Under the pieces are notes generated by a model. The model saw only the letters and a list, made by a program, of their open reading frames with translations, was not told where the DNA came from and searched no databases. A stretch of 64,000 bases of DNA from Streptomyces sp. WMMB 322 (GTDB taxonomy: Bacteria > Actinomycetota > Actinomycetes > Streptomycetales > Streptomycetaceae): assembly GCF_900090145.1 (NCBI RefSeq), contig NZ_FMHI01000007.1, forward strand, positions 186,001 to 250,000, read 5' to 3'. How positions within the stretch are numbered: the stretch's first letter is position 1; every line of letters starts with the position of its first letter. The position numbers were made by a program, and so were the translations under genes. Of this stretch, positions 48,619 to 58,248 are shown one piece after another.

Positions 48619-50487
48619 TCACTCGTCGCTGTCGCCGAAGTCCGGGCGGACTCCCCGCGCCGCCATGACCTCGTCGTTGGAGGTGCCGGCGGCCACCATC
48701 GGCCAGACCATCGCGTCCTCGTGGACGATGAAGTCGACGACGACCGGACGGTCGTTGATCGCGTTGGCCTTCTCGATCACCGAGTCCAGCTCGTCGGGGT
48801 CCTCGCAGCGGATGCCGACGCAGCCCATGGCCTCGGCCAGCTTGACGAAGTCTGGGCAGCGAGTGCCCTTGTTGGGCTGCTGCACCTCCTCGGCGCCGGA
48901 ACCCGTGTGCAGCTTCGTGTTCGAGTAGCGCTGGTTGTAGAAGAGCGTCTGCCACTGGCGCACCATGCCCAGCGCACCGTTGTTGATGATCGCGACCTTG
49001 ATCGGCACGCCGTTCAGTGCGGCCGTGGCCAGCTCCTGGTTGGTCATCTGGAAGCAGCCGTCGCCGTCGATCGCCCAGACCGTGCTCTGCGGCCTTCCGA
49101 CCTTCGCACCCAGGGCGGCCGGAACGGCGTAGCCCATCGTGCCCAGGCCGCCGGAGTTGAGCCACGTCGCGGGCCGTTCGTAGCCGATGTAGTGGGCGGC
49201 CCACATCTGGTGCTGGCCGACGCCCGCCGCGTAGACGGTGTCGTCCGGGGCCAGTTCGCCGATGCGCTCGATGACCTGCTGCGGGGAGAGGCTGCCGTCG
49301 TCGGGCAGGTCGTACCCGAGCGGGTACGTCTCCCGCCAGCGGTCCAGCTGCTTCCACCAGTCCGCGTATCCGTCGGCGGCGGCGCTGCCGGCGGCCGCCT
49401 CGCCCAGCTCGGCCTGCACCGCCACCACAAGGTCGGCGATGACCTCGCGGGCGTCACCCACGATCGGCACGTCGGCGGCTCGGTTCTTGCCGATCTCGGC
49501 GGGGTCGATGTCGGCGTGCACGATCTTCGCCAGCGGCGCGAAGGAGTCGAGCTTGCCGGTGACCCGGTCGTCGAAGCGCGCGCCCAGCGCGACGATCAGG
49601 TCCGCCTTCTGCAGGGATGTGACGGCCGCCACGCTGCCGTGCATGCCGGGCATTCCGAGGTGCTGCGGGTGGCTGTCGGGGAAGGAGCCCAGGGCCATCA
49701 GCGTCGTGGTCACCGGGGCCTTCGTCAGCTCGGCTAGGACCTTCAGCTCCGCTGTCGCCTTGGACTTCATCACACCGCCGCCCACATACAGCACCGGCCG
49801 CCGGGCCTCCGCGATCAGCTTCGCGGCCTCGCGGATCTGCTTCGCGTGCGGCTTGGTCACCGGGCGGTAGCCGGGCAGTTCGCAGGTGGGCGGCCAGTTG
49901 AAGAACGTGCGGCCCTGCAGGGCGTCCTTCGCGATGTCGACGACGACGGGGCCGGGCCGGCCGGTCGAGGCGATGTGGAAGGCCTCGGCGATGGTGCGCG
50001 GGATGTCGTCCGGGTTCGTGACCAGGAAGTTGTGCTTGGTGACGGGCATCGAGATCCCGCAGATGTCCGCTTCCTGGAACGCGTCGGTCCCGATCGCACC
50101 CGAGGCGACCTGCCCGGTGATGGCGACCAGCGGCACGGAGTCCATGTGCGCGTCGGCGAGGGGAGTGACCAGGTTGGTGGCGCCGGGGCCGGAGGTCGCC
50201 ATGCAGACTCCGACCTTGCCGGTCGCCTGCGCGTACCCGGTGGCCGCGTGGCCCGCGCCCTGCTCGTGCCGCACCAGAACGTGCTTGACGCGGGCGGAGT
50301 CCATCATCGGGTCGTACGCGGGAAGGATCGCCCCGCCCGGGATGCCGAATACGGTGTCGGCGCCGACCTCCTCGAGAGCACGGATGAGGGACTGGGCTCC
50401 CGTCATCGCGGCCGGCGCGGCCTTCTGCTGTCCGACGGTGCGGGCCCGCGGCTGGGGTTTGGGAGCCGCGGTGGACTGCTCGGTCAT
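48619..50487 (-). CDS. ilvB: Acetolactate synthase large (catalytic) subunit
   Basis: 622 aa TPP enzyme making acetolactate and acetohydroxybutyrate. The catalytic Glu is in [16 protein letters not shown] (about 78), the central FAD-binding domain has [12 protein letters not shown], and the TPP motif [12 protein letters not shown] ... IINNG is intact. The ATG at 50487 starts [21 protein letters not shown], giving the usual length; the frame is open farther upstream but that is the leader/attenuator region. First structural gene of ilvBNC. Confidence 0.97.
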   Translation of the reverse strand: MTEQSTAAPKPQPRARTVGQQKAAPAAMTGAQSLIRALEEVGADTVFGIPGGAILPAYDPMMDSARVKHVLVRHEQGAGHAATGYAQATGKVGVCMATSGPGATNLVTPLADAHMDSVPLVAITGQVASGAIGTDAFQEADICGISMPVTKHNFLVTNPDDIPRTIAEAFHIASTGRPGPVVVDIAKDALQGRTFFNWPPTCELPGYRPVTKPHAKQIREAAKLIAEARRPVLYVGGGVMKSKATAELKVLAELTKAPVTTTLMALGSFPDSHPQHLGMPGMHGSVAAVTSLQKADLIVALGARFDDRVTGKLDSFAPLAKIVHADIDPAEIGKNRAADVPIVGDAREVIADLVVAVQAELGEAAAGSAAADGYADWWKQLDRWRETYPLGYDLPDDGSLSPQQVIERIGELAPDDTVYAAGVGQHQMWAAHYIGYERPATWLNSGGLGTMGYAVPAALGAKVGRPQSTVWAIDGDGCFQMTNQELATAALNGVPIKVAIINNGALGMVRQWQTLFYNQRYSNTKLHTGSGAEEVQQPNKGTRCPDFVKLAEAMGCVGIRCEDPDELDSVIEKANAINDRPVVVDFIVHEDAMVWPMVAAGTSNDEVMAARGVRPDFGDSDE

Positions 50488-50576
50488 CGCTGATCTCTTC
50501 TCGAGAGTGAGGGTTGACGCTCGTTTTGTGCGGTTGATGCTCGGTGGCGGAGCTTGTGCTCCGGCGCTGATGCAAC

Positions 50577-50610
50577 AAAAAACCCCTCGTGCCGTGAGGC
50601 AGGCGAGGGG
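50577..50610 (-). terminator. ilvB attenuator
   Basis: On the minus strand CCCCTCG / CGAGGGG stem (with inner GCC/GGC pairing) followed by six U residues, between the leader peptide and ilvB. Canonical leader-peptide attenuator architecture. Confidence 0.85.
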
Positions 50611-50650
50611 AGCGCGTCGCTGTGGTCGCAGGTCCGGAACGAGGACCCGG

Positions 50651-50692
50651 TCAGTCGACGCGCTTTCCAAGTACGAGAATTCGGGTGCGCAT
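50651..50692 (-). CDS. ilvB leader peptide
   Basis: 13-residue [16 protein letters not shown] with consecutive Ile, Leu, Val, Leu codons. This is the known Streptomyces ilvB leader peptide (same residues as I recall for other species). It lies 41 nt before the terminator hairpin and sets attenuation by branched-chain aminoacyl-tRNA levels. Confidence 0.9.
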   Translation of the reverse strand: MRTRILVLGKRVD

Positions 50693-50724
50693 GGCACAGA
50701 CCCTCCCCCGGCACACTTTCCGTG

Positions 50725-53700
50725 TCAAGTGGGTGGGACACGCGTCTCAGCATGCGGGCACGGCGCGGGCGGCCGTGTGACCGGTTCCACAGCTTCTTGC
50801 ATGTCCCCCGAGGCCAGCCACGGAGGCATGTTCTCGCGCCGCTCCTGCAACCGTACGGGCAGGGCTCCGGCGACCACGACCGAACGGCTGCCGCCCCGGC
50901 CCGGAGCGGTGTGCCCGCCCCTGCCGCCCGCCGCACCCGCCCCCGGCGGACTCTGGGGCCGCCCGCACGCGGGGACGCCTCGCGCGGGCGTGCGGTCCTC
51001 CGGCACGGGCAGCACGCCCCGGGAGAGGACGTGGCGTAACCGGTGTTCGTCGAGCGGCCCGGCGAAGACCGCACCCTGGCCGTGGGTGCAGCCCAACTCC
51101 CGGAGTCTGGCCGCCTGTTCCGGAAGATCGACGCCCTCGGCGACCGACATCAGGCCGAGGTCCCCCGCGATGCGCAGCAGCCCCTTCGTGATCTTGCGCT
51201 GTCTCGTGGAGTCCACGACCCCCTCGACGAGACCGCGTTCGAGCCTCACGATGTCCACCGGCAGCCGCCGCAGCGCCGAGACGGCGAGCGGTCCGCTGCC
51301 GAATCCGTCCAGGGCGACGAGCGCGCCGAGCCGGTGCAGTGCGCTGAGCCTCGCCTCCAGCTCGTCCAGGGGAGAGCGGGCGTCGGCATCCGTCATCTCC
51401 AGGATCAGCGAACCCGGCGGCAGCTCCTGCCGGCTCAGCACCGCCTCGACCGTTAGACCGCCCCGTCCCGGCTCCGTGAGGCATACCGCGGGCAGCCGTA
51501 CGGAGACGGGGACCGGGAATCCCGCGACGTGGCGCGCCACTGCCTGCTGTACGGCTGCTTCCAGCAGGGTGCGTCCCGTCTCGGCCGCGCCGCCGGACGG
51601 GACCGCCTCGCCCGGCCCGCGGCCGCCGCCGGCGTCGCCCGCTCCTCCCCCTGCGTCACCGCTCCCCGCTCGGAGGAACTCGGCCGGCGTGAACAGAACA
51701 CCCTGTGCGGACCGTCTGCGTGGGTGCGCGGTGACCGCCGTGATGCTGCCCCCGGCCAGTTCGACGACGGGCTGGTGCAGCAGCGTGATCCCGCTGCCGG
51801 ACTGCGGCCCCGCGGCCGGGACCGGCGTCGTCTGCGCCTCGCCGGCGCCCCGGTCCTCCCGGTCCTCGCGCGCGGCGGCGGACGCGCGGCCGGTGGCGCC
51901 CGGACCGGCCGTCCCCTGCGTGCCCGCCGCCTCGTCCTCCGCCCGCGGCGTGTACAGCTCGACCCTCGCCTTGCCCGCCTGCTTGGCGCGGTACATCGCG
52001 AGGTCCGCGTTGCGCATCAGCGTGGTCGGGGAGATACCGGGCTGCGCGAAAGCGATGCCGATCGACGCGGCGACGCGCACCTCACGGCCCTCCACGGTGT
52101 ACGGCTCGGAGAGGGTCATCCGGAGCCGGTCGGCGATCTCGTGGATGCGCAGCTCGCGTTCGGCGTCGGCGTGCGTGCTGGGGTTGCCGTCACCGAGGAT
52201 GAGCACCGCGAACTCGTCACCGCCGAGACGGGCCGCCGTGTCGCCCGCCCTGACCGATTCCTGGAGCCTGCGGGCGGCCGCGACGAGCAGTTCGTCCCCG
52301 CCCTGGTGCCCGATGCTGTCGTTGACCGCCTTGAAGCCGTCCAGGTCGATGAAGAGCACCGCGTGTTCGCTGTCGCCGCCGCGGCGGCCGACCAGCGCCT
52401 TGCGCACGCGCTCGGTGAACAGCGCCCGGTTGGGCAGGTCGGTGAGCGGGTCGTGGGAGGCGTTGTGCTGCAACTGCGCCTGGAGACGGACCCGTTCGGT
52501 CACGTCGCGGCTGTTGAAGATGAGGCCGCTGCGGTAGCGGTTGACCGTCGACTCGACGTTGAGCCAGTGCCCGCGCCCGTGCCGGAAGCGGCACTCGATC
52601 CGCGTCGAGGGCTCCTGCTCGGGCGGCGTCGCCAGGAAGCGCCGAAGCTCGTGCAGTACCCGCGCGAGGTCCTCGGGGTGGATCAGCGCCGCCAGCTCGG
52701 AACCGATGAGGGCGTCGCCGTCCCGGCCGTAGACACCCGCCGCCGCGGGTGAGACGTAGCGCAGCATCCCGGTGGGCGAAGCGATCATGATGACGTCGCT
52801 GGACCCCTGGACCAGCGAGCGGAAGTGGTTCTCCTTCTGGGCCAGTTCCTGGGTGAGGCTGATGTTGTCCAGCAGCATGATTCCCTGCCGCACCACCAGG
52901 GAGAGCACGACGGTGCAGGCGGTGAAGAGCACCACGCGGTCGATCTCGCGCCCCGCGACGGCGTTGTAGAGAATCCCCAGCGTGCACACGGCCGCCGCCA
53001 GATACGGCGTGAGCGCCGTCAGCGAGCCCGCGATCGGACGGCTCGGGCTGTCGTCGTACGGAGCGGCCTCGCGCTCCGCGGCCGCAGCTGCGGCTCCGGG
53101 CACGGCGGGCACGGGGACGGGGACGGCCTTGGGCGCCGGGCCGCGCCGGGCGGACTCCCGCTCGCCCTTGACCCACGGCGCATAGGCGAGGAGCAGCGCA
53201 CCCGCGAACCAGCCGGCGTCCAGCAACTGCCCCGACGTGTAGTGCTCGCGCAGCATCGGCGAGGTGAACAGCGCATCGCACAGCACGGTCAGGGCCAGGG
53301 CCCCGATGGCGGTGTTGATGGCCGAACGGTGCGCCGCGGAACGCCTGAAGTGCAGCGCCAGCACCATGCTCACCAGCACGATGTCGAGCAGCGGGTAGGC
53401 GAGGCCGAGCGCGGCACGCGCCACCGAGTCGCCCTCCCAGTACGTCGTGTGCACGAGCGCGAGCGACCAGGAGATCGTCAGCAGCGAACCGCCGATCAGC
53501 CACGAGTCGAGCCCCAGGCAGACCCAACCGGCGCGTGTGACGGGCCTCTTGGCCAGCACGAGCAGGCCGATGATGGCGAACGGAGCGAAGAGCACGAAGC
53601 AGAAGTCGGCGGCCGAGGGGCGGGGCACCGGCTGGTGCAGCACCACCTCGTACCATCCCCAGACGGCGTTGCCCGCGGCCGCCATCAGCGACGACAGGCC

Positions 53701-54102
53701 GAACAGGAACCACGCGGGGCCCAGTTGGGTGCCCCGGTGCGTGCGCGCGTAGCGGATGCACGAGGCGGCGGCGAGCAGCCCGGCGGCGCTCAGCCCGAAG
53801 TCGCCCATGAACAGCGAGAACTGCTCGGACCCCCAGCCGAAGGCGGCCCCCACCGCGTACCCCCCGCAGAGGACGACGAGCAGGCACTGGGGCAGCACGC
53901 TCAGGACCCGCCCGCGCACCGGGGTGCCGGACCCGCGCGGCGGCGCCGCGCCGGGCGGGGAGGCCGCTGCTCCCGGCCGGCTTCCGCCGGGCAGTTCACC
54001 GCTGTCCGGGGCGGCGGCCGGCGCGGACGGCGGAGCGAACGCCGGCGCACCGGCCGGGGCCCGCACGAGGCTCTGGCGCGTGGCGGCGCCCCCGGCCGTC
54101 AT
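50725..54102 (-). CDS. Membrane PAS-GGDEF protein with degenerate EAL domain
   Basis: About 1125 aa from the ATG at 54102 (GAGGGGACACG upstream); in-frame ATGs farther upstream lack ribosome sites. Roughly ten membrane helices (residues 60-420), PAS (about 427-530), then GGDEF with an intact LGGDEFAV signature near residue 629 and an RxxD I-site (RAGD) before it, so it is probably an active diguanylate cyclase. The C-terminal EAL-like domain (about 770-1020) has lost the EAL triad (AVTA), DDFG reads LDGFGSG, and the Lys position is changed, so no phosphodiesterase is expected. From memory it matches the GGDEF gene next to ilvB in S. coelicolor. Confidence 0.9.
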   Translation of the reverse strand: MTAGGAATRQSLVRAPAGAPAFAPPSAPAAAPDSGELPGGSRPGAAASPPGAAPPRGSGTPVRGRVLSVLPQCLLVVLCGGYAVGAAFGWGSEQFSLFMGDFGLSAAGLLAAASCIRYARTHRGTQLGPAWFLFGLSSLMAAAGNAVWGWYEVVLHQPVPRPSAADFCFVLFAPFAIIGLLVLAKRPVTRAGWVCLGLDSWLIGGSLLTISWSLALVHTTYWEGDSVARAALGLAYPLLDIVLVSMVLALHFRRSAAHRSAINTAIGALALTVLCDALFTSPMLREHYTSGQLLDAGWFAGALLLAYAPWVKGERESARRGPAPKAVPVPVPAVPGAAAAAAEREAAPYDDSPSRPIAGSLTALTPYLAAAVCTLGILYNAVAGREIDRVVLFTACTVVLSLVVRQGIMLLDNISLTQELAQKENHFRSLVQGSSDVIMIASPTGMLRYVSPAAAGVYGRDGDALIGSELAALIHPEDLARVLHELRRFLATPPEQEPSTRIECRFRHGRGHWLNVESTVNRYRSGLIFNSRDVTERVRLQAQLQHNASHDPLTDLPNRALFTERVRKALVGRRGGDSEHAVLFIDLDGFKAVNDSIGHQGGDELLVAAARRLQESVRAGDTAARLGGDEFAVLILGDGNPSTHADAERELRIHEIADRLRMTLSEPYTVEGREVRVAASIGIAFAQPGISPTTLMRNADLAMYRAKQAGKARVELYTPRAEDEAAGTQGTAGPGATGRASAAAREDREDRGAGEAQTTPVPAAGPQSGSGITLLHQPVVELAGGSITAVTAHPRRRSAQGVLFTPAEFLRAGSGDAGGGAGDAGGGRGPGEAVPSGGAAETGRTLLEAAVQQAVARHVAGFPVPVSVRLPAVCLTEPGRGGLTVEAVLSRQELPPGSLILEMTDADARSPLDELEARLSALHRLGALVALDGFGSGPLAVSALRRLPVDIVRLERGLVEGVVDSTRQRKITKGLLRIAGDLGLMSVAEGVDLPEQAARLRELGCTHGQGAVFAGPLDEHRLRHVLSRGVLPVPEDRTPARGVPACGRPQSPPGAGAAGGRGGHTAPGRGGSRSVVVAGALPVRLQERRENMPPWLASGDMQEAVEPVTRPPAPCPHAETRVPPT

Positions 54103-54463
54103 CGTGTCCCCTCGGGGAACGGAGGCTTCTCGTACCGCCGGGCCGCGCGGACGCGGCACACGCACGCGGGTACGCCCGCGCTCCGGCCTCGCTGCGGGAC
54201 CGGCCGACGGCATCGTGTCCGTGGTGTATGACGCTTCGTCCACCGGCAGTTCGTCCATTGGCCGCGCATTCGCCCGTCGCCCCCCTCGTGTCCGGGTTCG
54301 CCCCCCTCTTGGACGATACACCAGAACAGTCACAGAGGGACATAGTCCCGATACAGAACGTGACGACCAGCGACGTTGCGGCCACTGGGAGCGTTCGTAC
54401 GCCTCCGGAGCGTATTTTCCCGGCGGTTGCGGCGCCCTCCGGACAACTCCCGGGCGCCCCGGA
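54103..54463. promoter_or_regulatory. Gap between the GGDEF gene and the 2-hydroxyacid dehydrogenase
   Basis: 361 nt (shorter if the cyclase starts upstream). An AT-richer segment near 54310-54380 (GGGACATAGTCCC short palindrome, CAGAACAGTCACAGAGG) is the probable cyclase promoter. No BldD-type box could be confirmed by eye. No gene seen. Confidence 0.4.
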
Positions 54464-55453
54464 TCACTCGGCCACGGCCACCGTGTGCTCCAGCGGCTCG
54501 CCCCGCGCCCACCGGCCCAGCTGATTGCGCAACAGCCGCTTCGCGCGCGGCAGGAAGGCAGTCGTCGGCCCGCCGACGTGGGGCGTGATCAGCACACCCG
54601 GGGCGTGCCAGAGCGGGTGTCCGGCGGGCAGCGGCTCCGGGTCGGTCACGTCGAGCGCCGCGCGCAGCCGGCCCGACTCCACCTCCGCCAGGAGGGACTT
54701 GGTGTCCACGACTCCACCGCGTGCGACGTTGACGAGCAGAGCGCCGTCCTTCATCCGGGAGAGGAATCCTGCCCCCGCAAGGCCCCGGGTCTCCTCCGTC
54801 AGCGGCGTGCACAGGATCACCACGTCGGCGTGCGGCAGGAGCCGGGGAAGGCTGTCGAGCGCGTGCACGGGACCCCGCGGCGACTCACGCGCCGTACGGG
54901 CGACGCGAGTCACCTCCTCGACCTCGAAGGGCACGAGCCGCTCCTCCACGGCCGAACCGATCGCTCCGTGGCCCACGATGAGCACGGACTTGTCGGCCAG
55001 CGCGTCGTAGACCCCGGGGCTCCACTCCTCTGCGTCCTGCGCCCGTACGAAGGTGGGCAGCCGGCGCAGCGCCGCCAGCGTGAGCGTGAGCGCCAGTTCG
55101 GCGGTGGAGGCGTCGTGCACGCCGCGGGCGTTGCACAGCAGGGTTCCGGCGGGAAGGTCCGGCACGGCGTCGGCGACGTGGTCTATCCCCGCCGTGAGCG
55201 TCTGCACCACCCGCAGCCGTGGCATCTCCCGCAGCGGGCGCACGGCCACGGCCTGCCCCTTCATGTAAGGGACCACGTAGAAGCCGCAGCGTGCAGGGTC
55301 TGCGGGGAACTCCTCGTCGCCGTCCCAGAAGTGGTACGTGAGGCCGTCCGGGAGTCCTTCGATGTGCGCGGGGGGAATCGGCAGCCACACGTCTGTGGCG
55401 GTCCGTTCCGCCGACGGTGTCCCCGATTCCTGCGGTGCCGGTGAGGGTGCCAT
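54464..55453 (-). CDS. D-2-hydroxyacid dehydrogenase family protein
   Basis: 329 aa NAD(P)-dependent 2-hydroxyacid dehydrogenase. Rossmann motif VLIVGHGAIGSAVEERL; catalytic Arg in LLVNVARGGVVDTKSL, Glu in ALDVTDPEPLPAGHPL, His in VLITPHVGG. Length and the order of the two domains match glyoxylate/hydroxypyruvate-reductase-like members; the substrate is not fixed by sequence. Start MAPSPAPQESGTPS at 55453, variable N-terminus. Divergent from the aldo/keto reductase. Confidence 0.92.
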   Translation of the reverse strand: MAPSPAPQESGTPSAERTATDVWLPIPPAHIEGLPDGLTYHFWDGDEEFPADPARCGFYVVPYMKGQAVAVRPLREMPRLRVVQTLTAGIDHVADAVPDLPAGTLLCNARGVHDASTAELALTLTLAALRRLPTFVRAQDAEEWSPGVYDALADKSVLIVGHGAIGSAVEERLVPFEVEEVTRVARTARESPRGPVHALDSLPRLLPHADVVILCTPLTEETRGLAGAGFLSRMKDGALLVNVARGGVVDTKSLLAEVESGRLRAALDVTDPEPLPAGHPLWHAPGVLITPHVGGPTTAFLPRAKRLLRNQLGRWARGEPLEHTVAVAE

Positions 55454-55581
55454 GGTCAGAGGCTAGTTGCTGACGCGCCCCGCGCCGGAAGAGGTCCGTG
55501 AGGAGTGAGGCACGTGCCCTCGTCGGACGCTGCCGCGGGCAGGCGTTAGTTTGGGGGCCGGCAGAGGGGAGTCGGGTCCAG

Positions 55582-56583
55582 GTGGAGCGCAGGACGATCG
55601 GTGCGGCAGCGCTCGAAGTGGGTGCGATCGGCCTCGGCTGCATGCCGATGAGCTGGGCGTACTCCACCTCCGAGCAGAACGGTGAGGAGTCCGTCCGTAC
55701 GGTGCACGCCGCGCTGGACCGCGGCGTGACGCTGCTGGACACCGCCGACATGTACGGGCCGTTCACCAACGAGCTGCTCATCGGCCGCGTCCTCAAGGAA
55801 CGCCGCCACGACGCGTTCGTCTCCACCAAGTGCGGGCTGCTGGTCGGAGAACAGCACATCGTCGCCAACGGCCGCCCCTCGCACGTGAAGCGGGCCTGCG
55901 ACGCGTCGCTGCGGCGGCTGCAGACGGACTTCATCGACCTCTACCAACTGCACCGCGTCGACCCCGAGGTGCCGGTCGAGGAGACGTGGGGCGCCATGTC
56001 CGAACTGGTCGCCGCCGGCAAGGTACGCGCCCTCGGCTTCTGCGCCGTCGGCGCGCGGGCGGACCACAGGAAGAGCCCCGGTGCGGCCGGGGTGGACGCC
56101 GCGACGATCCGTCACCTGGAGCGCGTGCAGGGCGTCTTCCCCGTCAGCGGCGTGCAGGCGGAGCTGGCCGTCTGGTCGCGTGAGGCGCTGGAGTCGCTGC
56201 TGCCGTGGTGCGTCTCGCACGGGGTCGGGTTCATGGCCGCCATGCCGCTCGGCAGCGGCTACCTGAGCGGCACCCTCACTCCGGGCGGCGGCTTCGAGGC
56301 GGACGACGTGCGTGCCCGGCACCCGCGCTTCACCGCCGAGATGATGGCCGCCAACCAGCCGGTCGTGGCGGGACTGCGCCGGATCGCGGAACGGCACGGC
56401 GCGACGCCCTCCCAGGTGGCCCTCGCGTGGCTGCTGGCGCAGGGCCGGCAGGTGATCCCGCTGCCGGGCACAAAGAAGGAACGCTTCCTGACGGAGAACT
56501 GCCGGGCGGCGGACCTGGAGCTCACACCCGCCGACCTGGCCGAACTGGGCGCGCTGCCCGCCGCACGGGGGTCGTGGGAGTAG
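55582..56583 (+). CDS. Aldo/keto reductase
   Basis: 333 aa AKR TIM barrel, NADPH-dependent carbonyl reductase. Catalytic tetrad: Asp and Tyr in LLDTADMYGPF, Lys in FVSTKCG, His in YQLHRVD. Cofactor loop near the end: IPLPGTKKERFLTENC. The GTG at 55582 (VERRTIGAAALEVG) has GGGAG about 10 nt upstream; the upstream open frame lacks family sequence. A short insert around GARADHRKSPGAAGVDAATI departs from the usual VSNF loop. Substrate unknown. Confidence 0.9.
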   Translation: MERRTIGAAALEVGAIGLGCMPMSWAYSTSEQNGEESVRTVHAALDRGVTLLDTADMYGPFTNELLIGRVLKERRHDAFVSTKCGLLVGEQHIVANGRPSHVKRACDASLRRLQTDFIDLYQLHRVDPEVPVEETWGAMSELVAAGKVRALGFCAVGARADHRKSPGAAGVDAATIRHLERVQGVFPVSGVQAELAVWSREALESLLPWCVSHGVGFMAAMPLGSGYLSGTLTPGGGFEADDVRARHPRFTAEMMAANQPVVAGLRRIAERHGATPSQVALAWLLAQGRQVIPLPGTKKERFLTENCRAADLELTPADLAELGALPAARGSWE

Positions 56584-56717
56584 GCCCGCGGCCTCGTCCC
56601 CGTGCTCGCATCCGTACGGGAAGTTCCGCTGTGCGCGGCAGGGAGTTCACGGATGTGGTGTGCTGAGTCCTCCGATCACACCGTGACCGAGCACACCGAC
56701 ACCGGGAGGCACCGACC

Positions 56718-57881
56718 GTGCGAAGCCGCTACCTGCCGTCCGTGCGAGCCGCCGCGGCGGGGCTCGTCGTCCTGGCGCTGGTGACCACGGGCTGTTCCGA
56801 CGACTCGGGCGGACCCTCGCCCGAGAAGTCCCGGTCCGCCTCGCCCAGCGCGGAGAGCGGGCCGGACGCCACGGCGTCGGCGGCGCCCGCGAAGGGCTCG
56901 GTGAAGGTGGAGCGCACCATCACCACCCGTCTGAAGTCGCCCTGGGGCCTGGCGCCGCTCCCGGACGGCGGGCTGCTGGTCTCCCAGCGCGACGACGGCA
57001 AGATCCTCCGCGTCGACGAGCGCAACGGCAAGAAGACCGAACTCGGCACGGTGCCGGGCGTGCAGGCGAGCGGCGAGGGAGGCCTCCTCGGCATCGCCGT
57101 GCCGCCCGACAACGCCAAGATGGTCTACGCGTATCTGACGACGGCGTCCGACAACCGCATCGTCCGCATGGTCTACGACCCGGAGAAGCCCGCCGGCCGG
57201 CAGCTCGGCGCGCCCGACACGGTCCTCAAGGGAATCCCGAAGGGCGAGATCCACAACGGCGGACGCATCGCGTTCGGGCCCGACAAGATGCTCTACGCCG
57301 GCACGGGAGAGTCGGGCCAGGGGGGCCTGGCGCAGGACAAGGAGTCACTGGGCGGCAAGATCCTCCGCATGACTCCCGACGGCGACCCGCCCGGCCAGGG
57401 CAACCCGGAGCCCGACTCGTACTTCTACAGCTACGGCCACCGGAACGTGCAGGGCCTCGCCTGGGACGCCGAGAAGCGGCTGTGGGCGAGCGAGTTCGGC
57501 CAGAACACGTGGGACGAGCTGAATCTCATCCGTCCCGGCAAGAACTACGGCTGGCCCGAGGCCGAGGGGCGCGAGGGGAAGTCGGGCTTCGTCGAACCGG
57601 TGGAGCAGTGGCGCACGGCCGACGCGTCGCCCAGCGGCATCGCCGTCGTCAAGGGATCCGTGTGGATGGCGGGCCTGCGCGGCGAACGGCTGTGGCGCAT
57701 CCCGCTGAAGGGCACGGCACCGGCGGCCGACCCGCAGGCGTTCCTGGAGGGCAGGTACGGACGGCTGCGCACCGTCGTCGCCGACGGCAGTGGCGGCCTG
57801 TGGCTGATGTCGAGCGAGACGGACGGACGCGGAAGCCCGGAAAAGGGCGACGACCGTATCCTGAAGCTGAAAGTGAGCTAG
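56718..57881 (+). CDS. Lipoprotein PQQ-type sugar (glucose/sorbosone) dehydrogenase
   Basis: 387 aa, exported as a lipoprotein: basic start MRSRYLPSVRAA, hydrophobic core, lipobox V-T-T-G-C with Cys26, then a Ser/Pro linker. The body is a six-bladed beta-propeller of the GSDH/Yli1-like family (SPWGLAPLPDGGLLVSQRDDG; HNGGRIAFGPDKMLYAGTGE; GHRNVQGLAWDAEKRLWASEFG; NYGWPEAEG), which oxidises sugars with PQQ. Streptomyces often lack PQQ synthesis, so cofactor use is uncertain. GTG start with GGGAGG upstream. The stop codon's last base begins a 50-bp palindrome. Confidence 0.9.
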   Translation: MRSRYLPSVRAAAAGLVVLALVTTGCSDDSGGPSPEKSRSASPSAESGPDATASAAPAKGSVKVERTITTRLKSPWGLAPLPDGGLLVSQRDDGKILRVDERNGKKTELGTVPGVQASGEGGLLGIAVPPDNAKMVYAYLTTASDNRIVRMVYDPEKPAGRQLGAPDTVLKGIPKGEIHNGGRIAFGPDKMLYAGTGESGQGGLAQDKESLGGKILRMTPDGDPPGQGNPEPDSYFYSYGHRNVQGLAWDAEKRLWASEFGQNTWDELNLIRPGKNYGWPEAEGREGKSGFVEPVEQWRTADASPSGIAVVKGSVWMAGLRGERLWRIPLKGTAPAADPQAFLEGRYGRLRTVVADGSGGLWLMSSETDGRGSPEKGDDRILKLKVS

Positions 57882-57930
57882 GTCTGTCGTTTGGGCCGTC
57901 GCGGGCCCGCGACGGCCCAAACGACAGACC
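57881..57930. terminator. 50-bp perfect palindrome after the sugar dehydrogenase gene
   Basis: 25-bp arms with no loop: left arm begins GGTCTGTCGTTTGGGCCGTC and ends GCGGG at 57905; right arm 57906-57930 is its exact reverse complement. It begins at the last base of the stop codon. The next gene starts 48 nt after it. It would act as a bidirectional terminator or a protein-binding cruciform-prone site. Confidence 0.85.
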
Positions 57931-57978
57931 ATGGGTCCGGCGAGGCCGCGGGCGCGGACTCACCGGACCGGAGGGCCG

Positions 57979-58248
57979 ATGTTCAACCTGATCGAGGAAC
58001 TGTTCTCCCCGGGCCGCAGGCACACGGACGACGAACGCCGGCGGCTGGAGCACACACGGGTCGAAGAGGGCAGCAACGATCCGGGGCAGGGCCCGATCGA
58101 CCTGAGCTCCGGACGCGTGCTGATCCGCCCGCGGGAGGAACAGGCCACGCACACGACGGACACGGACACGGACACGACCGGCACGGATACGGCGAACACG
58201 GACACGACGGACGCGCGGACCGACCACGACGGCGACAGGAGCCGGTGA
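57979..58248 (+). CDS. Small conserved protein (DUF6191-like), first of a tandem pair
   Basis: 89 aa from the ATG at 57979 (MFNLIEELFSPGRRHTDDER; GGAGGG 4 nt upstream). Pattern F-S-P-G-R-R-H-T-x-x-E-x-x-R-L-E-x-T-R-V-E-E-G ... D-P-G-x-G-P-I-D-L-x-S-G-R-V-x-I matches small Streptomyces proteins I recall as DUF6191. The last 35 residues are a Thr/Asp repeat (TDTDTDTTGTDTANTDTTD). No membrane segment. Its stop TGA overlaps the next ATG (TGATG). Function unknown. Confidence 0.75.
   Translation: MFNLIEELFSPGRRHTDDERRRLEHTRVEEGSNDPGQGPIDLSSGRVLIRPREEQATHTTDTDTDTTGTDTANTDTTDARTDHDGDRSR

Noticed and set aside
50488..50697. N-terminal extension of IlvB
   Set aside because: The frame runs through the attenuator hairpin and overlaps the leader peptide; IlvB proteins start near MTEQ.
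54310..54380. BldD box upstream of the GGDEF gene
   Set aside because: Cyclase genes are often BldD targets, but no segment matches the TNACNC-W-GNGTNA pattern well by eye.
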